This document shows, one piece after another, positions 42,976 through 53,368 of a stretch of DNA of 64,000 nt. The notes under the pieces are model-generated. The model saw nothing but the letters and a program-made list of their open reading frames with translations, was not told where the DNA came from and did no database searches. The position numbers and the translations under genes are program-made. The first letter of the stretch is position 1. Each line of letters starts with the position of its first letter. The stretch is taken from the NCBI GenBank assembly GCA_002786025.1, contig NHNW01000037.1, positions 1 through 64,000 on the forward strand, written 5' to 3'. Source of the stretch: Zasmidium citrigriseum. Taxonomy: Eukaryota; Ascomycota; Dothideomycetes; Mycosphaerellales; Mycosphaerellaceae.

Positions 42976-44854
42976 TCAATCCTCCGGCGTCTCTGACTTC
43001 TCCCACCAGGAGTTGCACTCCTCCCTCGCCCAATCGTCGTCGATGAACTGTGCGGCGACACCCTTACTGCTTCCCCCGGCCGCCTCATCGTTACCCATGC
43101 CGAACACCATCGTCCTCTTGTCATCGCCGAACTTGCTCCAGCTAGGTCTCGACACAGCCTTACGTCCTCCAAGTTTATTCGGATCGCCAGTGACAATGAA
43201 GCTCGTGACGTACGAGTTGAAGTATCTCGCAATCTCATCATGAGTTGGAGAAACATTGCGAACCAAGGGAGACATCGTCTCGTACCAGATCTGGTCGCCA
43301 TGATTCGCACCGCCGATGACGGTCTTGTTGGTTGCCCAGTGGTAAAGGTAGACTGGAGGCTCTTGTCCTTCGCTGCCAAAATTGGCGGTCTGACGAACTG
43401 GACAGACGTAGGCGTAGTGACCATAGGCGGCTTCGACCCGCTTGTATTGCTCGCCAGTTCCAAGCTCAGAGAGGTTGCGAGTATCGACGTATGGCGATGC
43501 CGAAATCTTCGCGGGGTCTGGATACAATTCGTTCAACCTCTTGAGATCTGCTTTGCTGAGCTGAGGCAGGAGAGTAGCGAAGAAGTCCGTGAACTCTTTG
43601 GATCGCTTCATCGACTTGGGAACGTACATCGTGCCTTCGTTGTGGTTGAAGCCAGTCATGATTGGGACCTTGTGCCATTTACCAGACTTCCAGGCATCGA
43701 GAGGCCGGCGAGAGATGATATCGTCGTCCAAGACCGGCTGCCAGGCCCATCTGACCGAGGGGTTGTATTCGTCGAAGACTTTGGTCTGAGCGGTAGTGAC
43801 GGCTTCTGAAGATGCTTCTCGCAGACATGAGAGGATTTCAGACTCTGGCTTATCGGCGCATCCAACCTCGGTCACGAACTTGTCGAACTGCACCTTGTGC
43901 AGCTTCGACTCTGGTGGGTGGACAGCGCGAGAGGTTGCACCACCGGATTCAATAACGGCTTTGTGGAAGAGCGTGCGTTCCTCGTTGACGTCCATGATGT
44001 GGTGGCCGATGGAGTGGGCGCCTGCGCTCAGGCCGGCAATGGTGACATCGTTGGGATCGCCGCCAAATGCTTCAATGTTCTCCTGGACCCATTCCAGCAA
44101 GAGCTTCTGATCATGAAGTCCGAGATTGAGAAGTCCTTCCTTTGCCGTCAGCTCGCTGTTTAAGAATCCAAGGGCCCCAATCCGGTAGTTGAAAGAAACC
44201 GCAACGAAGGGCTCTTCCGACCAAGACAGCATTGAAGCCGTATCGTGCATGGCCGCGAAGCCACGGTTGAAAGCTCCGCCATGGATGTACACCAGGACGG
44301 GGAGTTTCTTCTGGTAGGAGAAGCTACCTCGCCATCTGAACAAGTTCAGCGTGAGGCAGTCTTCGCTCGACTCGAGCCATGGTGTTCCGGGAATCCTGAG
44401 AAGTTGCTTTCCTGGACACCTGCAATTTCGCCCCGCTTGGTCAGCGTCAAATTCTGAATTCTCACCAACACTTCTTCACTCACCTTAAGGAATACTCATC
44501 CGCCAGAAACGTCTCGTTGCTCTCAGGAACCGGCACAGGCTTTGCGAATCTCAGCTCTCCAACAGGTGGCAGCGCATATGGAACTCCAAGGAAAGCCTCA
44601 ACCGGGACGGGATGGTTGGTCTCGTCCAGCAGCTTTCCGACCAAAGTGCCCTGCTTCAACTCGACCTTGGGAGCCGAATCTGCCCAGTTGTCGAGACTGA
44701 AGAAACCCTGCACCGACTCTCTGGCCTGCGGCACGAAGTTGTACAGCGCCAAAAATGACAGGAGAGTCCCCAAGAAAAACGCAGGACGGAAAGTGTGGCG
44801 TCTCCGTGGCGTCGTCGCCCGCTGCGGCGCAGATGATCCTTCAGATTTCTCCAT
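42976..44854 (-). CDS. Type B carboxylesterase, N-terminal membrane anchor, 604 aa
   Basis: Exons 44854-44484 and 44419-42976 with a 64-base intron (GTGAGT donor, TGCAG acceptor); joined, they read EYSLRCPGKQLLRIPG. Residues 1-22 are cytosolic and basic. FFLGTLLSFLALYNFVP near 26-42 is a signal anchor, so the catalytic part lies outside or in the lumen. The family signature is present: AFLGVPYALPPVGELRF, SEDCLTLNLF, VYIHGGAF (oxyanion hole). The nucleophile Ser is in AGLSAGAHS near residue 255, with Glu in NHNEGT and His in GANHGDQIWY. Such enzymes hydrolyse carboxylic esters. The gene is divergent (438 bases) from an MFS symporter, which suggests cleavage outside the cell and uptake of the acid, though this is inference. 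Confidence 0.92.
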
Positions 44855-45292
44855 CCTTGACTGCTGCTGGAAACCTGGACATCACATCAGGAAAGAAGAT
44901 GTTTTTTGAATCTCGCACGATGTGAGTCCCAACAGATGGCTCGTGCCAATGCAAAAGTCCCTCTCAATTGGTCCTCGGCTCCGTCGACGGCAAAACTCTC
45001 GCCCACAAAACGAAAACGTAACACCCCTGCACGTTGAAATTCCCGAGAACGAGGAGGCCAGAGTCTGGGGTCAGGTTGAAGATAGGCGGGCGGTCGGCCA
45101 AAGTTCCAAGACATTTTAATACTCTTCGGCCAGCCATCACGTACTGGATATTGGCTATCGTGGACGCTGCAAGAAGTTCGGATAGATAAAGATGGAGATA
45201 GAGAGTCCACGGCTAGGTACCTGGTCGATGGACATAAAAGGAGCTGCTGCGAATCCGAGGATGCATCGTTCTAGACATCTTTACCAGACAAT
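44855..45292. promoter_or_regulatory. Divergent promoter, carboxylesterase / MFS symporter
   Basis: 438 bases between two start codons pointing outward. A TATA-like CATAAAAGG at 45233-45241 lies about 55 bases before the MFS ATG. Several CCGA/CGG triplets occur, but no clean palindromic Zn2Cys6 site was picked out. Confidence 0.4.
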
Positions 45293-46911
45293 ATGGAGGT
45301 GCAACGAACCATGTCGAACGATGTTGAGAAGATGGACGAGAAGAAGGGCGTTGACATGACTGTCGCCGAACCCATGGACCTGAAGGAGGGCGAGATCAAG
45401 GAACTGGACCAGGCCGAGATTTTCCTTCGACAACATAACATCACTCACGATGACATGCAAGCGATGCTGGCCGATACCGAAGGCATCAAGAAGTTGGTCC
45501 GTCGAGTCGATTTCCTGCTGATGCCACTGCTGTGCGGCACGTATCTCCTCCAGTACATCGACAAGCAATCGCTATCCTACGCAGCGGTCTTCGATCTCTT
45601 CACCTCTACGGGAACAAACTCGAACGAATACTCCTGGCTCGTGTCGCTCTTCTACTTCGGTTACCTGGTCGCGGAATGGCCTGCTTCCTACATCGCCCAG
45701 AAGCTGCCGACTGGCAAGGTGGTTTCGGTCTCGATCATCATCTGGGGCTCGATCCTGTGTCTGACGGCGGCCTGTTCGAACTTCACTGGCCTCGCAGTCT
45801 GCCGCTTCCTGCTCGGATGCTTCGAAAGTATGATCACGCCCGTCTTCATGATGATCGTCGGCCAGTGGTACCAACGCAAGGAGCAGTCGGCCAGAGCTGG
45901 AGCGTTCTATTGTTTCAACGGCGTGGGAGCATCTGTCGGCGGCATCCTGTTCTTTGCTGTCGGCCAAGCAAAGGGCTTCGAGATCTGGAGAGCTATATTC
46001 ATCCTGGCCGGCGGGTGTACTGTCTGCTGGGGGATCTTGTTGTTCTTCTTGCTGCCAGACAACATCATGGCCGCCAAGCGCTTCACTCCTCAGGAGAAAG
46101 CCATGCTCATCGCTCGCTCGCAGCAGAACCGGACGGGTATCTTCAATCCAACGATTAAGTGGTCGCAGGTCAAGGAAGCATTAACGGACGCTCAAGTCTG
46201 GCTGTTGTTCTTGTTCGTCTTGCTGAACGAGACTGTCAATGGCGGCTTGGCCAATTTCTCCAAGCTCATCATCAAGGGGCTCACAGGAGGCGACTCTCTG
46301 CTGACGACGGTAAGATAGCATGTCGGGCCTCCAATTCTCTTCGTCACTTACTGACATCTTTTCAGGCATACGGAATTCCAACCGGAGCATGGCAAGTCTT
46401 CTTCGTCTTCTCCGGTCCATGGCTTGCGGGCAAACTCAACAACTGCCGGACGTACATCATGCCTCTATACCTGGTCCCAACCCTGATTGCCACGTCGCTG
46501 CTCTGGAAGCTGCCACACACCGAGGAAAACAGCAAAGGCCTGCTGATCTGCTGCTACATCGCCGGTTCCTTCGTGGCAAGTTTGGTCATTGCGCTGCAAC
46601 TGCCAGCGAACAACGTTGCGGGCTACACGAAGCGTGTGACTGCAACGGCATTTGTGTTCCTTGCCTACTGCGCGGGCAACATCATCGGTCCACATGCATT
46701 CCTGCAAGAGGAGGCGCCGACATACCAGACGGGCTGTGCAGTGTCGCTTGCCTGTGTGGCCGGGCAGGTGGTAGTATCGTTCTGTCTGCGAGCTCTGCTC
46801 ATTGCCCGTAACAAGAAGCGCGATGCATTGTATGGACCTCCTCAAGAGGCGACCGGAGAGATTGAGGACCGGACCGACTTTGAGAACCCAAACTTCCGGT
46901 ACTCGTACTAG
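45293..46911 (+). CDS. MFS transporter, anion:cation symporter (Dal5-like) family, 520 aa
   Basis: Exons 45293-46309 and 46366-46911 with a 56-base intron (GTAAGA donor, TTTCAG acceptor). It starts at MEVQRTMSNDVEKM with an acidic cytosolic head of about 60 residues. KLVRRVDFLLMPLLCGTYLLQYIDKQSLSYA is the first helix and signature of the ACS family, followed by LVAEWPASYIAQKLPTGK and FLLGCFESMITPVFMM. The second half carries AYGIPTGAWQVFF, YIAGSFVASLVIALQLPANN and VFLAYCAGNIIGPHAF. About 12 membrane segments in total. The family takes up organic anions such as allantoate, nicotinate and pantothenate. The pairing with an esterase suggests an ester-derived acid. Confidence 0.9.
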
Positions 46912-47326
46912 AGTGAGGTTGTCGTGAAGATTGTATATACCCGAGTTTTGGTCACGGCCAGCTCCATGAATTATGTCGTTTAGCCTGAATGAATTTGCTC
47001 TTGAAACGCCCCAAATTTTGACGGCATCTCGTCGATTTTCGGCAAGCGAAGTCGCCGGCGAATCCGGAGCATCTGCGGTGAACGTGGCATCTTTCTCTCT
47101 GCCGTTCACATGTCGTTTCCTCACAACATGTCGCTGCTACTTCTGAAGGCCGGAAGGCGCTCTGCTGGTGGGTCTGCCGTTGGCCGCCTATCATGTCCCG
47201 TCCATCGTCCTGCGAAGTGAATCACAACGACGCCGCCACCTAGTTCTGAGCACCATCTTCGATCCTATGAATCCTCACACCTAAGCACCTGGGAATCGTC
47301 AATATCTTCATACGTGTGGACGGATA
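46912..47326. other. Intergenic region, MFS symporter to PEX11
   Basis: 415 bases between two plus-strand genes. No element recognised. Confidence 0.35.
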
Positions 47327-48159
47327 ATGTTAAAACCTCTGATACGCTTCGCCGACGACACGGCCGGCCTCGAAAAGACCCTCCGCCTGTTCCAGAGTTT
47401 CTGCACCATCGCCGTCGGGCTGGCCACGTCGGCGGAAGATCTCGCGTTTTGGGTGAAATTGCGGGCGCAATTCGCTTTGGGTATGCCTCCAATAGACACC
47501 CAAGATGGCGATGTGATGGAGATTGATGAAGTTAATGAACAGGACGACGATACTTCCGCCTCCTAAAATGGGAGCCATGCTGGAGCAACGCTTTGGACGC
47601 GCTCCACGCGCAGCAAGGTGCACCCCTGCGGACGGCGCTTGATGTCGCCAAGTGGTCGTTTCTGGGATTGTATTTCTTTCTCGAGATGTTTACCATCGTG
47701 AGTTAAGATCTGAAGGGAAAAATGGGATTTTTACTGATGAGATGAGTGTAGAGTAATGCGATGGGCGTGACGACGTACGAGTGGGGGCCAAAAGTCCAGA
47801 TGGAAGCCAACAGGTCCTGGTTCGTGGCGCTGCTCTTTTCGATCCTGCTCTCGTTGTATGATCTCTTGATCGGACAGCCGCTGCGTATAACGCCCAGCGG
47901 TGAGAAGGAGAAGAACATGAACGGCCATGCGAAGGAGAAGTCAGCAGGCGCCGAGGAGAAAAGCCAACCACCACAGCCAGACCTGACGAGGATATACTCA
48001 CAGCTGGTTATCGACGGCTGCGACTTGTTTATTCCAGGAGCGGCAGTGGGTTGGATACCAGTTCGACCTCTCTTCGTCGGCATAGCGAGTACGATCTCCA
48101 CGACAGTTGCCGGAGCCCAGATCTGGAGACGTGTACAGCAAAAAGCGAAACAATCATAG
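47327..48159 (+). CDS. PEX11-family peroxisomal membrane protein, 238 aa
   Basis: Three exons: 47327-47480, 47543-47697, 47752-48159 (717 bases joined). Splicing restores FALGRRYFRLLKWEPCWSNA and MFTISNAMGVTTYEW. The start PLIRFADDTAGLEKTLRLFQ matches the amphipathic first helix of Pex11 proteins, which inserts into and curves the peroxisomal membrane. WSFLGLYFFLEMFTI and the C-terminal segment around FVGIASTISTTVAGAQIW are membrane helices. A hydrophilic Lys/Glu-rich loop near residues 150-180 is typical. The product promotes peroxisome elongation and division. The family has several fungal paralogues (Pex11, Pex11B, Pex11C); I cannot assign which. Confidence 0.87.
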
Positions 48160-48300
48160 ACAAGTCTTCATACCGGGAGATATAGACATAGACGAAGACG
48201 CCCGGCGACATTTGCAACGCCCTACGACGTTCAATCTGGACACGAGACCTATGATTACTGAACAAGCCCCCTGAGCAGATCCACCCTTTGGCCTCCTCAA

Positions 48301-49334
48301 CTACGTATAGGCATGCGGCGCAATCTGATACTTGAAGAACGTATCCGCACAATGCCCGAAGACCATCTTCGCATTCGTCCTCTTCTGCAGCGCCTTGATC
48401 ATCTGATCACTCGCCACCCAATCATCATGATCCCTCGCCAACCAACCCTGCGGAATCCCACTATCATAGTTCTCGAAAACATGATACTGATCCGTGGTGA
48501 AGATCCAGGTCCCTGACTCCTTAAGATTGACCTGCATGATACACAGACCTGGCGTATGACCCGGCGAATGCCTCAGATTAATCCCAGGAGCAATCTCAAG
48601 GAACGGACCAAACCAAGCCTTGAAGTTGAGGGAGAAGTCGAGGTCTTTGGGGAGATAGACGCCAATGTCTGTTTTGGTCGCCACGGAGAAATAAGCGTGC
48701 TTGAGCTCCTTTTCGTGGATATAGATTGGGATGCCCGTGTTACGAAAGTTCTCAAGCCCACCGGCGTGGTCCAAGTGCATGTGGCCCATGATGACGGCTT
48801 TGACGTCTTTGATATCGTGGCCTGTTTTGGCGATTTGAGCGGGGAGCTCATGGTCGGGGGTGTATTCGATCCGGGCGAAGATATCGTTGAGGGGAGCGCC
48901 CCAGACCTGGTTTCTTCTGTTCAGCTGACTCTTCTCATCAGGGGAGTCGGTTTCCTACTGACCTCAGGATAATTGTCGCCACCTCCTGTTTCGAAAAGGA
49001 GGAGACCTTCGGTGGGATGTTCGATCAAGACGGAGATGATGACGCATTTGCGGCGTTTGGAGGGTTGATTGGGGTTCGATGCGAGTGTTGTGCCGCCGCC
49101 TCGCATGAACCAGCCTTCGTCTGCCTCGATGTTGCCGCAGTGAAGGAGCTGCGAGCAAGCATGTCTGTGAGTATACGGTCTTGAGAGTAGATCTGCTCAA
49201 CTGACCCAAAGTTTTGTCCCCTATGACTAGCGTTAGATCTCTGGTTCTGATCGATCATTGGAAGCGTCGATTCATACCTCAGGAGCTTTGTTGACCACAT
49301 CCAACCCAAACGTCTCGGTGATTTCAGTCGCCAT
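48301..49334 (-). CDS. Metallo-beta-lactamase-fold lactonase (AHL-lactonase-like), 282 aa
   Basis: Three exons: 49334-49278, 49148-48963 and 48906-48301 (849 bases joined). The first splice has GTATGA and CTCGCAG borders and is less certain because other acceptors are possible. Zinc ligands are clear: GHMHLDHAGG is the HxHxDHxGG motif at residues 123-130, with the later His in RHSPGHTPG, the bridging Asp in TTDQYH, and GHCAD near the C-terminus. The gate CVIISVLIEHPTEGLLLFETG precedes them. The order is that of quorum-quenching lactonases (AttM/AiiA class) and of fungal lactone/lactam hydrolases such as the MBL1 gamma-lactamase of Fusarium, which opens benzoxazolinones. No signal peptide, so it is cytosolic. 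The gene lies just downstream of an MFS symporter on the same strand. Substrate unknown. Confidence 0.88.
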
Positions 49335-49855
49335 ATTTAAAGGAACTTCAGGAAACAAACAGCTCAATTGATAGCTTCGAAATCGAATGAAGAGTAGAAC
49401 AGACCGTGAGCTCCATTGTGCAGCTCTCCGTTCTTTATATTTTGCATCGTATCTTCCCTTCCACCGAGCTTCTCTAACCGGCCAGGTGGAGCACCAACAG
49501 CTACCAAGCAAGATGCTTGATCGACGTCATTACCACTTCGACTCCAGGTACTCCATCTTTGCCATCACCAGCGAGCAAAAGACCCATGATACTGTCTTGC
49601 AATATACGGGAACGAATCTCGTACCGCGTTGGACGATGAGTGATCCGGAGCTTTGCTTACAGCAGCATAGGAAGTTTGGTGTCCGAGACTGAAGAAGTCA
49701 AAATTGTGAAGAATGCATAAAGGGAGAGGCGATAGGGAAGGATGAGGGTTGATATATAGACCCAATGGTTCGGAACCATCAAGGTTCTTGCTTGCACGTG
49801 CTTGCACAACACCCCTGACTTTCTCCTTCATGATTGCGACCCTAATTGCGAATCC
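49335..49855. promoter_or_regulatory. Intergenic region upstream of the lactonase
   Basis: 521 bases from the MFS stop to the lactonase ATG, both genes on the minus strand. It contains the lactonase promoter. Nothing specific recognised. Confidence 0.35.
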
Positions 49856-51394
49856 TCACCAGGCTTGTCTCTCCGTAACTTTCAATAACAAAGTCATTAC
49901 AACACTGGCAGCGATGCTGGCGAACAGGATACCAATCATAACCCAGTTGCTGCCCACGTACACCGGACTTCGCCTGGCATCCTCTGGCCATCCCGAGAAC
50001 AGTGCATAATTCGTCACCACACTCCCCAGATTCCCCAATCCAGAGACCAAAGCCGACGCGGCCGCGACTCCAATCTCTCCATGTCGTGGCTGGAAGATCT
50101 CGGCGGTCCAGGTCATGGTGATGGGAACGGTAGGACCCAGGCCGAATCCAACGATGAGGAGCCCGACGTAGCGGCCCCATTTGGCCGAGCTGGAGTCTCC
50201 TGCGTAGGTGGAGATGAGGAGACCGGCGATCTGGAGGAGCGTGGGGATGCTGAACCAGAGTGCTCGTTGTTTGTGGAAGTAATCGCTGATGGGGGTGATG
50301 GTGATGATGCCGAAGAGATCGCAGATCCAGATGGGGGCGTAGAGCAGACTGAGCTCGACACCGCTGAAGGATGGGTTAATGGCTTTCAGGATTACGGTGC
50401 CGTAGCTTTGGACTCCGTTACCGACGCCCACGACGCCGAAGTACATGATCAAGAGGGGCCAGAATCTCCAGTCTAGTAGAACCTTTCCTAGGTCACGCAG
50501 ATTCCAGTTGCTGTTATGGTAGGCTTGCTTCAAGTCCCTGTAGTGCAGAAGAGCATCTTCGCCCGTCAAGGCTGGCTTCGGTGCGGGTAGGAATCTGTTC
50601 CACCAGCCTACCTTCCGTTCCTCACCAGGAGCTAGAGGTCGATCAGGAAGCCACCAGATCAAAGTGAAGCCGAGCACCAGAGTGACCAAGCCCCAGATCA
50701 GGAACATCCACTGAAATCCCACTAGTCCGTCGATGCCGTCCATCTTCTGGAAGCCAGCACTCACAAGCCCCACGACTGCAGCCGAGACCTGCGACGCAGT
50801 GAAGTACCACCCAACCCTCTTCGCCATTCGCCTCGGAGGGTAGAACATCGTCAGGAAAAGCGACATTCCTGGCCACATACCAGCCTCTACCGCACCTAGC
50901 AGCAATCTGAGGATGTAGTACCCGGCGGCGTTCTTCATCCCCACCATCGCTGTCCCAATGACACCCACGCTGATGACAATCCTTGCAAGCCAGACCGAAG
51001 GCGAGAGCTTGCTCATGGCCAGATTTGATGGAACTTCCAGAACCACATACGTGACATAAAACAATGCAAGGCCCGTAGAGACTTGATGTGCCGTGATGCC
51101 CAAATAAGATTCGAGGTCATGGCCAGAAGCCGTGTTCATCGTTTGGGCAAGTCCAACATTTGATCGGACCGCGGAGCACAGGAAGTATAAGAGCCAAAAA
51201 GGAGGTATTATCCGAAGATCCAGTTTGCGGTAGACTGCACGCATCCGTTGGGTGTCGAGAGGCGTTTCATCGTTGAGCCCGTATTCGGGATCTTCTCGCG
51301 AGGAGTCATTTGCTTCTTTTCGCCAGGGCAGGACTTCTTCTTCGACGGATTTTTGGTGGATGTTATTTTCTTCAGGCTGGCCTGTTGTATCCAT
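49856..51394 (-). CDS. MFS transporter, anion:cation symporter family, 512 aa
   Basis: A single exon. An acidic cytosolic head (about 55 residues) leads into YRKLDLRIIPPFWLLYFLCS, the first helix with the ACS-type R-x-x-P spacing. Then VGLAQTMNTASGHDL, STGLALFYVTYVVLEVPSNL, WYFTASQVSAAVVGLVSAGF and a central loop (WWLPDRPLAPGEER) follow. The second half includes YFGVVGVGNGVQSYGTVIL and TVPITMTWTAEIFQPRHGE. About 12 helices. It is a proton-coupled importer or exporter of an organic acid or vitamin-like compound, located at the plasma membrane. It sits directly upstream of the lactonase on the same strand, so the two may handle the same compound. Confidence 0.9.
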   Translation of the reverse strand: MDTTGQPEENNIHQKSVEEEVLPWRKEANDSSREDPEYGLNDETPLDTQRMRAVYRKLDLRIIPPFWLLYFLCSAVRSNVGLAQTMNTASGHDLESYLGITAHQVSTGLALFYVTYVVLEVPSNLAMSKLSPSVWLARIVISVGVIGTAMVGMKNAAGYYILRLLLGAVEAGMWPGMSLFLTMFYPPRRMAKRVGWYFTASQVSAAVVGLVSAGFQKMDGIDGLVGFQWMFLIWGLVTLVLGFTLIWWLPDRPLAPGEERKVGWWNRFLPAPKPALTGEDALLHYRDLKQAYHNSNWNLRDLGKVLLDWRFWPLLIMYFGVVGVGNGVQSYGTVILKAINPSFSGVELSLLYAPIWICDLFGIITITPISDYFHKQRALWFSIPTLLQIAGLLISTYAGDSSSAKWGRYVGLLIVGFGLGPTVPITMTWTAEIFQPRHGEIGVAAASALVSGLGNLGSVVTNYALFSGWPEDARRSPVYVGSNWVMIGILFASIAASVVMTLLLKVTERQAW

Positions 51395-51854
51395 TATGCT
51401 GTCGGGTTAGATTCTGAAAAGAAGATGAAAGCATGAAGTCCTTGATGGAAGACATGACTGTTGGGCAGGTGATACGATTTTTCTGACCCCGAAAGCGAGC
51501 AATCACAGAGATGCAGTTGCTTCTGACGTCGGGCCGTTTGGATGCCGATGTCGGCATCGCTTTCCTGAACCACACCGTCAACCGAAACGATAAAAGTATG
51601 TAAGTTGAGCCCCTATTTCATTCATGTTTTTGTTACTGTCGTTCCAGACATCTGGAACATAGTCTCTTCCAGGCTGTCTTCCAACTTGATAGCATGTGCT
51701 TCTTTCTCTGTCGTCACTACCGCCCACCGCTTCAAATCTCTAGTCTGCTCACCCACGGGAGCAAGTTCGATACAGTATTTCTCGAACATTCAGACTGACC
51801 AGAAGCTGTCGAGCTTCTCTCTGCCTCTCAGCAACCCAATTATCCGAGACCACT
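51395..51854. other. Intergenic region, upstream of the MFS gene
   Basis: 460 bases, between the MFS start and the end of the next minus-strand gene. No gene or repeat seen. Confidence 0.35.
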
Positions 51855-52607
51855 TCAGGCCTTCTTTCCCTTCGTCTCACTGCCACCAAACCTCGCCACC
51901 AGCATAGACACAGCAGTCATCAACTCCCAGAACAAGACCGGATACACGCAACCTCTCTCCCAGAGGCCTAGCTTGGTAATGTAATTCCACTCTCCCAACG
52001 TAAAAGCCCACCGGTAAAAGCTATAGAGACCTGCAGCGCCTAAGCCCACACTCAAAGCCCGATAGAGAGGGCTCCGCTCGTACTCGTGGATCTGTCCAGG
52101 AACAGCCGCCGCCAGAATCGAATTTAAACTGCCAGCGATAGCTGCCAGAGAAAGTCCCATCCAGTGCCACCCGGCGATCTTCCAGATCTTCTCTCTTGGA
52201 CCACCGTGAATTCGTGCGAAAAGGACCATACCGCCGACGTATAGAAGTGTGAGCATGAAGCGGACTGTTCGTAGGAAAGCCGTCTGCTGGGTTACCCGAC
52301 TTCTCGTCAAATACAACATCAACAGCTGGGCGATCCCGAAGCATGCCGCCGCCTGAAGAAAATCGGCATTCATGTATTCATGGCGCAAGGAATGGACATT
52401 GTGATGTTTGAGCTCGTGGACTTGGCGGTAGTCGACTCCTAGATCGGAAAGCGATTCTATCCAGGGGTCGTAGGTTGTCTGGCCGTGGGCAAATCCTTGG
52501 ATAGCGTAGTACTCGAGGCCGAACCAGGCTATTGGAGTTGCCAAAAAAATGAGCGCTGGGAGCAGTGGCGGAGCGCTCTGAACTGCAATTTGTGTTTTGG
52601 GAGGCAT
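51855..52607 (-). CDS. DUF998-like multispanning membrane protein, 250 aa
   Basis: A single exon from ATG 52607 (MPPKTQIAVQSAPPLLPAL). About six to seven hydrophobic segments: LLPALIFLATPIAWFGLEYY, FLQAAACFGIAQLLMLYL, VRFMLTLLYVGGMVLF, WMGLSLAAIAGSLNSILAA, YRALSVGLGAAGLYSFYRW and VLFWELMTAVSMLVA. Between the first two is DPWIESLSDLG, like the SxLG motif of DUF998 proteins. The aromatic and His-rich pattern (RIHGGPREKIWKIAGWHWMG) suggests an integral-membrane enzyme or carrier. No known substrate. Confidence 0.72.
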   Translation of the reverse strand: MPPKTQIAVQSAPPLLPALIFLATPIAWFGLEYYAIQGFAHGQTTYDPWIESLSDLGVDYRQVHELKHHNVHSLRHEYMNADFLQAAACFGIAQLLMLYLTRSRVTQQTAFLRTVRFMLTLLYVGGMVLFARIHGGPREKIWKIAGWHWMGLSLAAIAGSLNSILAAAVPGQIHEYERSPLYRALSVGLGAAGLYSFYRWAFTLGEWNYITKLGLWERGCVYPVLFWELMTAVSMLVARFGGSETKGKKA

Positions 52608-53368
52608 CGTACAACGCCGATGGCCTTCCTGACGCAAGTGGTTTGAAGATGTGCGTGTTCCAGTCCCAGGACCGTCTTATTCAAAGTGCTATTATCCAAG
52701 AGGCTTGTGGTGAGGATGGCGAGGTTGCAACTCTCAGTTCCTGTTTCCTGATGATGTTGATGTGGAATCGAACAGTTGTCATTTGAAGATCTCGAGCTCA
52801 TGACATCTCCTCACTCGAGACGAGAGGCTGGTCACTAAAAGGGCTACTCTGACTGGCCCGAGGTAAACGAAAACCTTAACCTTAAACCAAGTGCATCAAC
52901 TTGTCAACAATCCTGGATTTCCGGCGCGTGCTTCTCGTCAATGTTGTACATCGATGGAAGACTTTTGCCTGGCATTGCCGTATACACCCTCGCCACAGAC
53001 GGCCTGAAGCCATCTCTAATACCTGATCAGGCTGACGCTGGCCTCGCTCGGCGGCGAACCTGCGATCACGACGGAAAGGGCACAAGATGATGAAACCAGA
53101 AAAGCTCACCAGAGACTTCGCTATTAAATAGTGAGATATCCATGAAAGAGAGAAGGCGCTTGGTGATGAGATCCGGTTCTCACTTTCCCTATGCGGTAGC
53201 TGCCACGGAGGTAAGATCCTCTCACAAGCGCCGACGGCCGGTCGACCAATACAATTGTTCCATTGTGAAGGCACTCTAAGCCGGTGGCAATCCTACGAGC
53301 AAAGGTGACTCTATGTATATATCTGTGGCTAAGTCCAGCCTCTGCTTCGGCAGCCACGAGACATCTTT
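52608..53368. other. Divergent intergenic region, DUF998-like / questin-oxidase-like
   Basis: 761 bases containing both promoters. Short reading frames here (minus 53274-52882) have no recognisable features. Confidence 0.35.

Noticed and set aside
48301..49334. The metallo-beta-lactamase gene as glyoxalase II or RNase Z
   Set aside because: Lacks the glyoxalase II C-terminal domain and the RNase Z exosite; motif spacing and length fit the lactonase group better.
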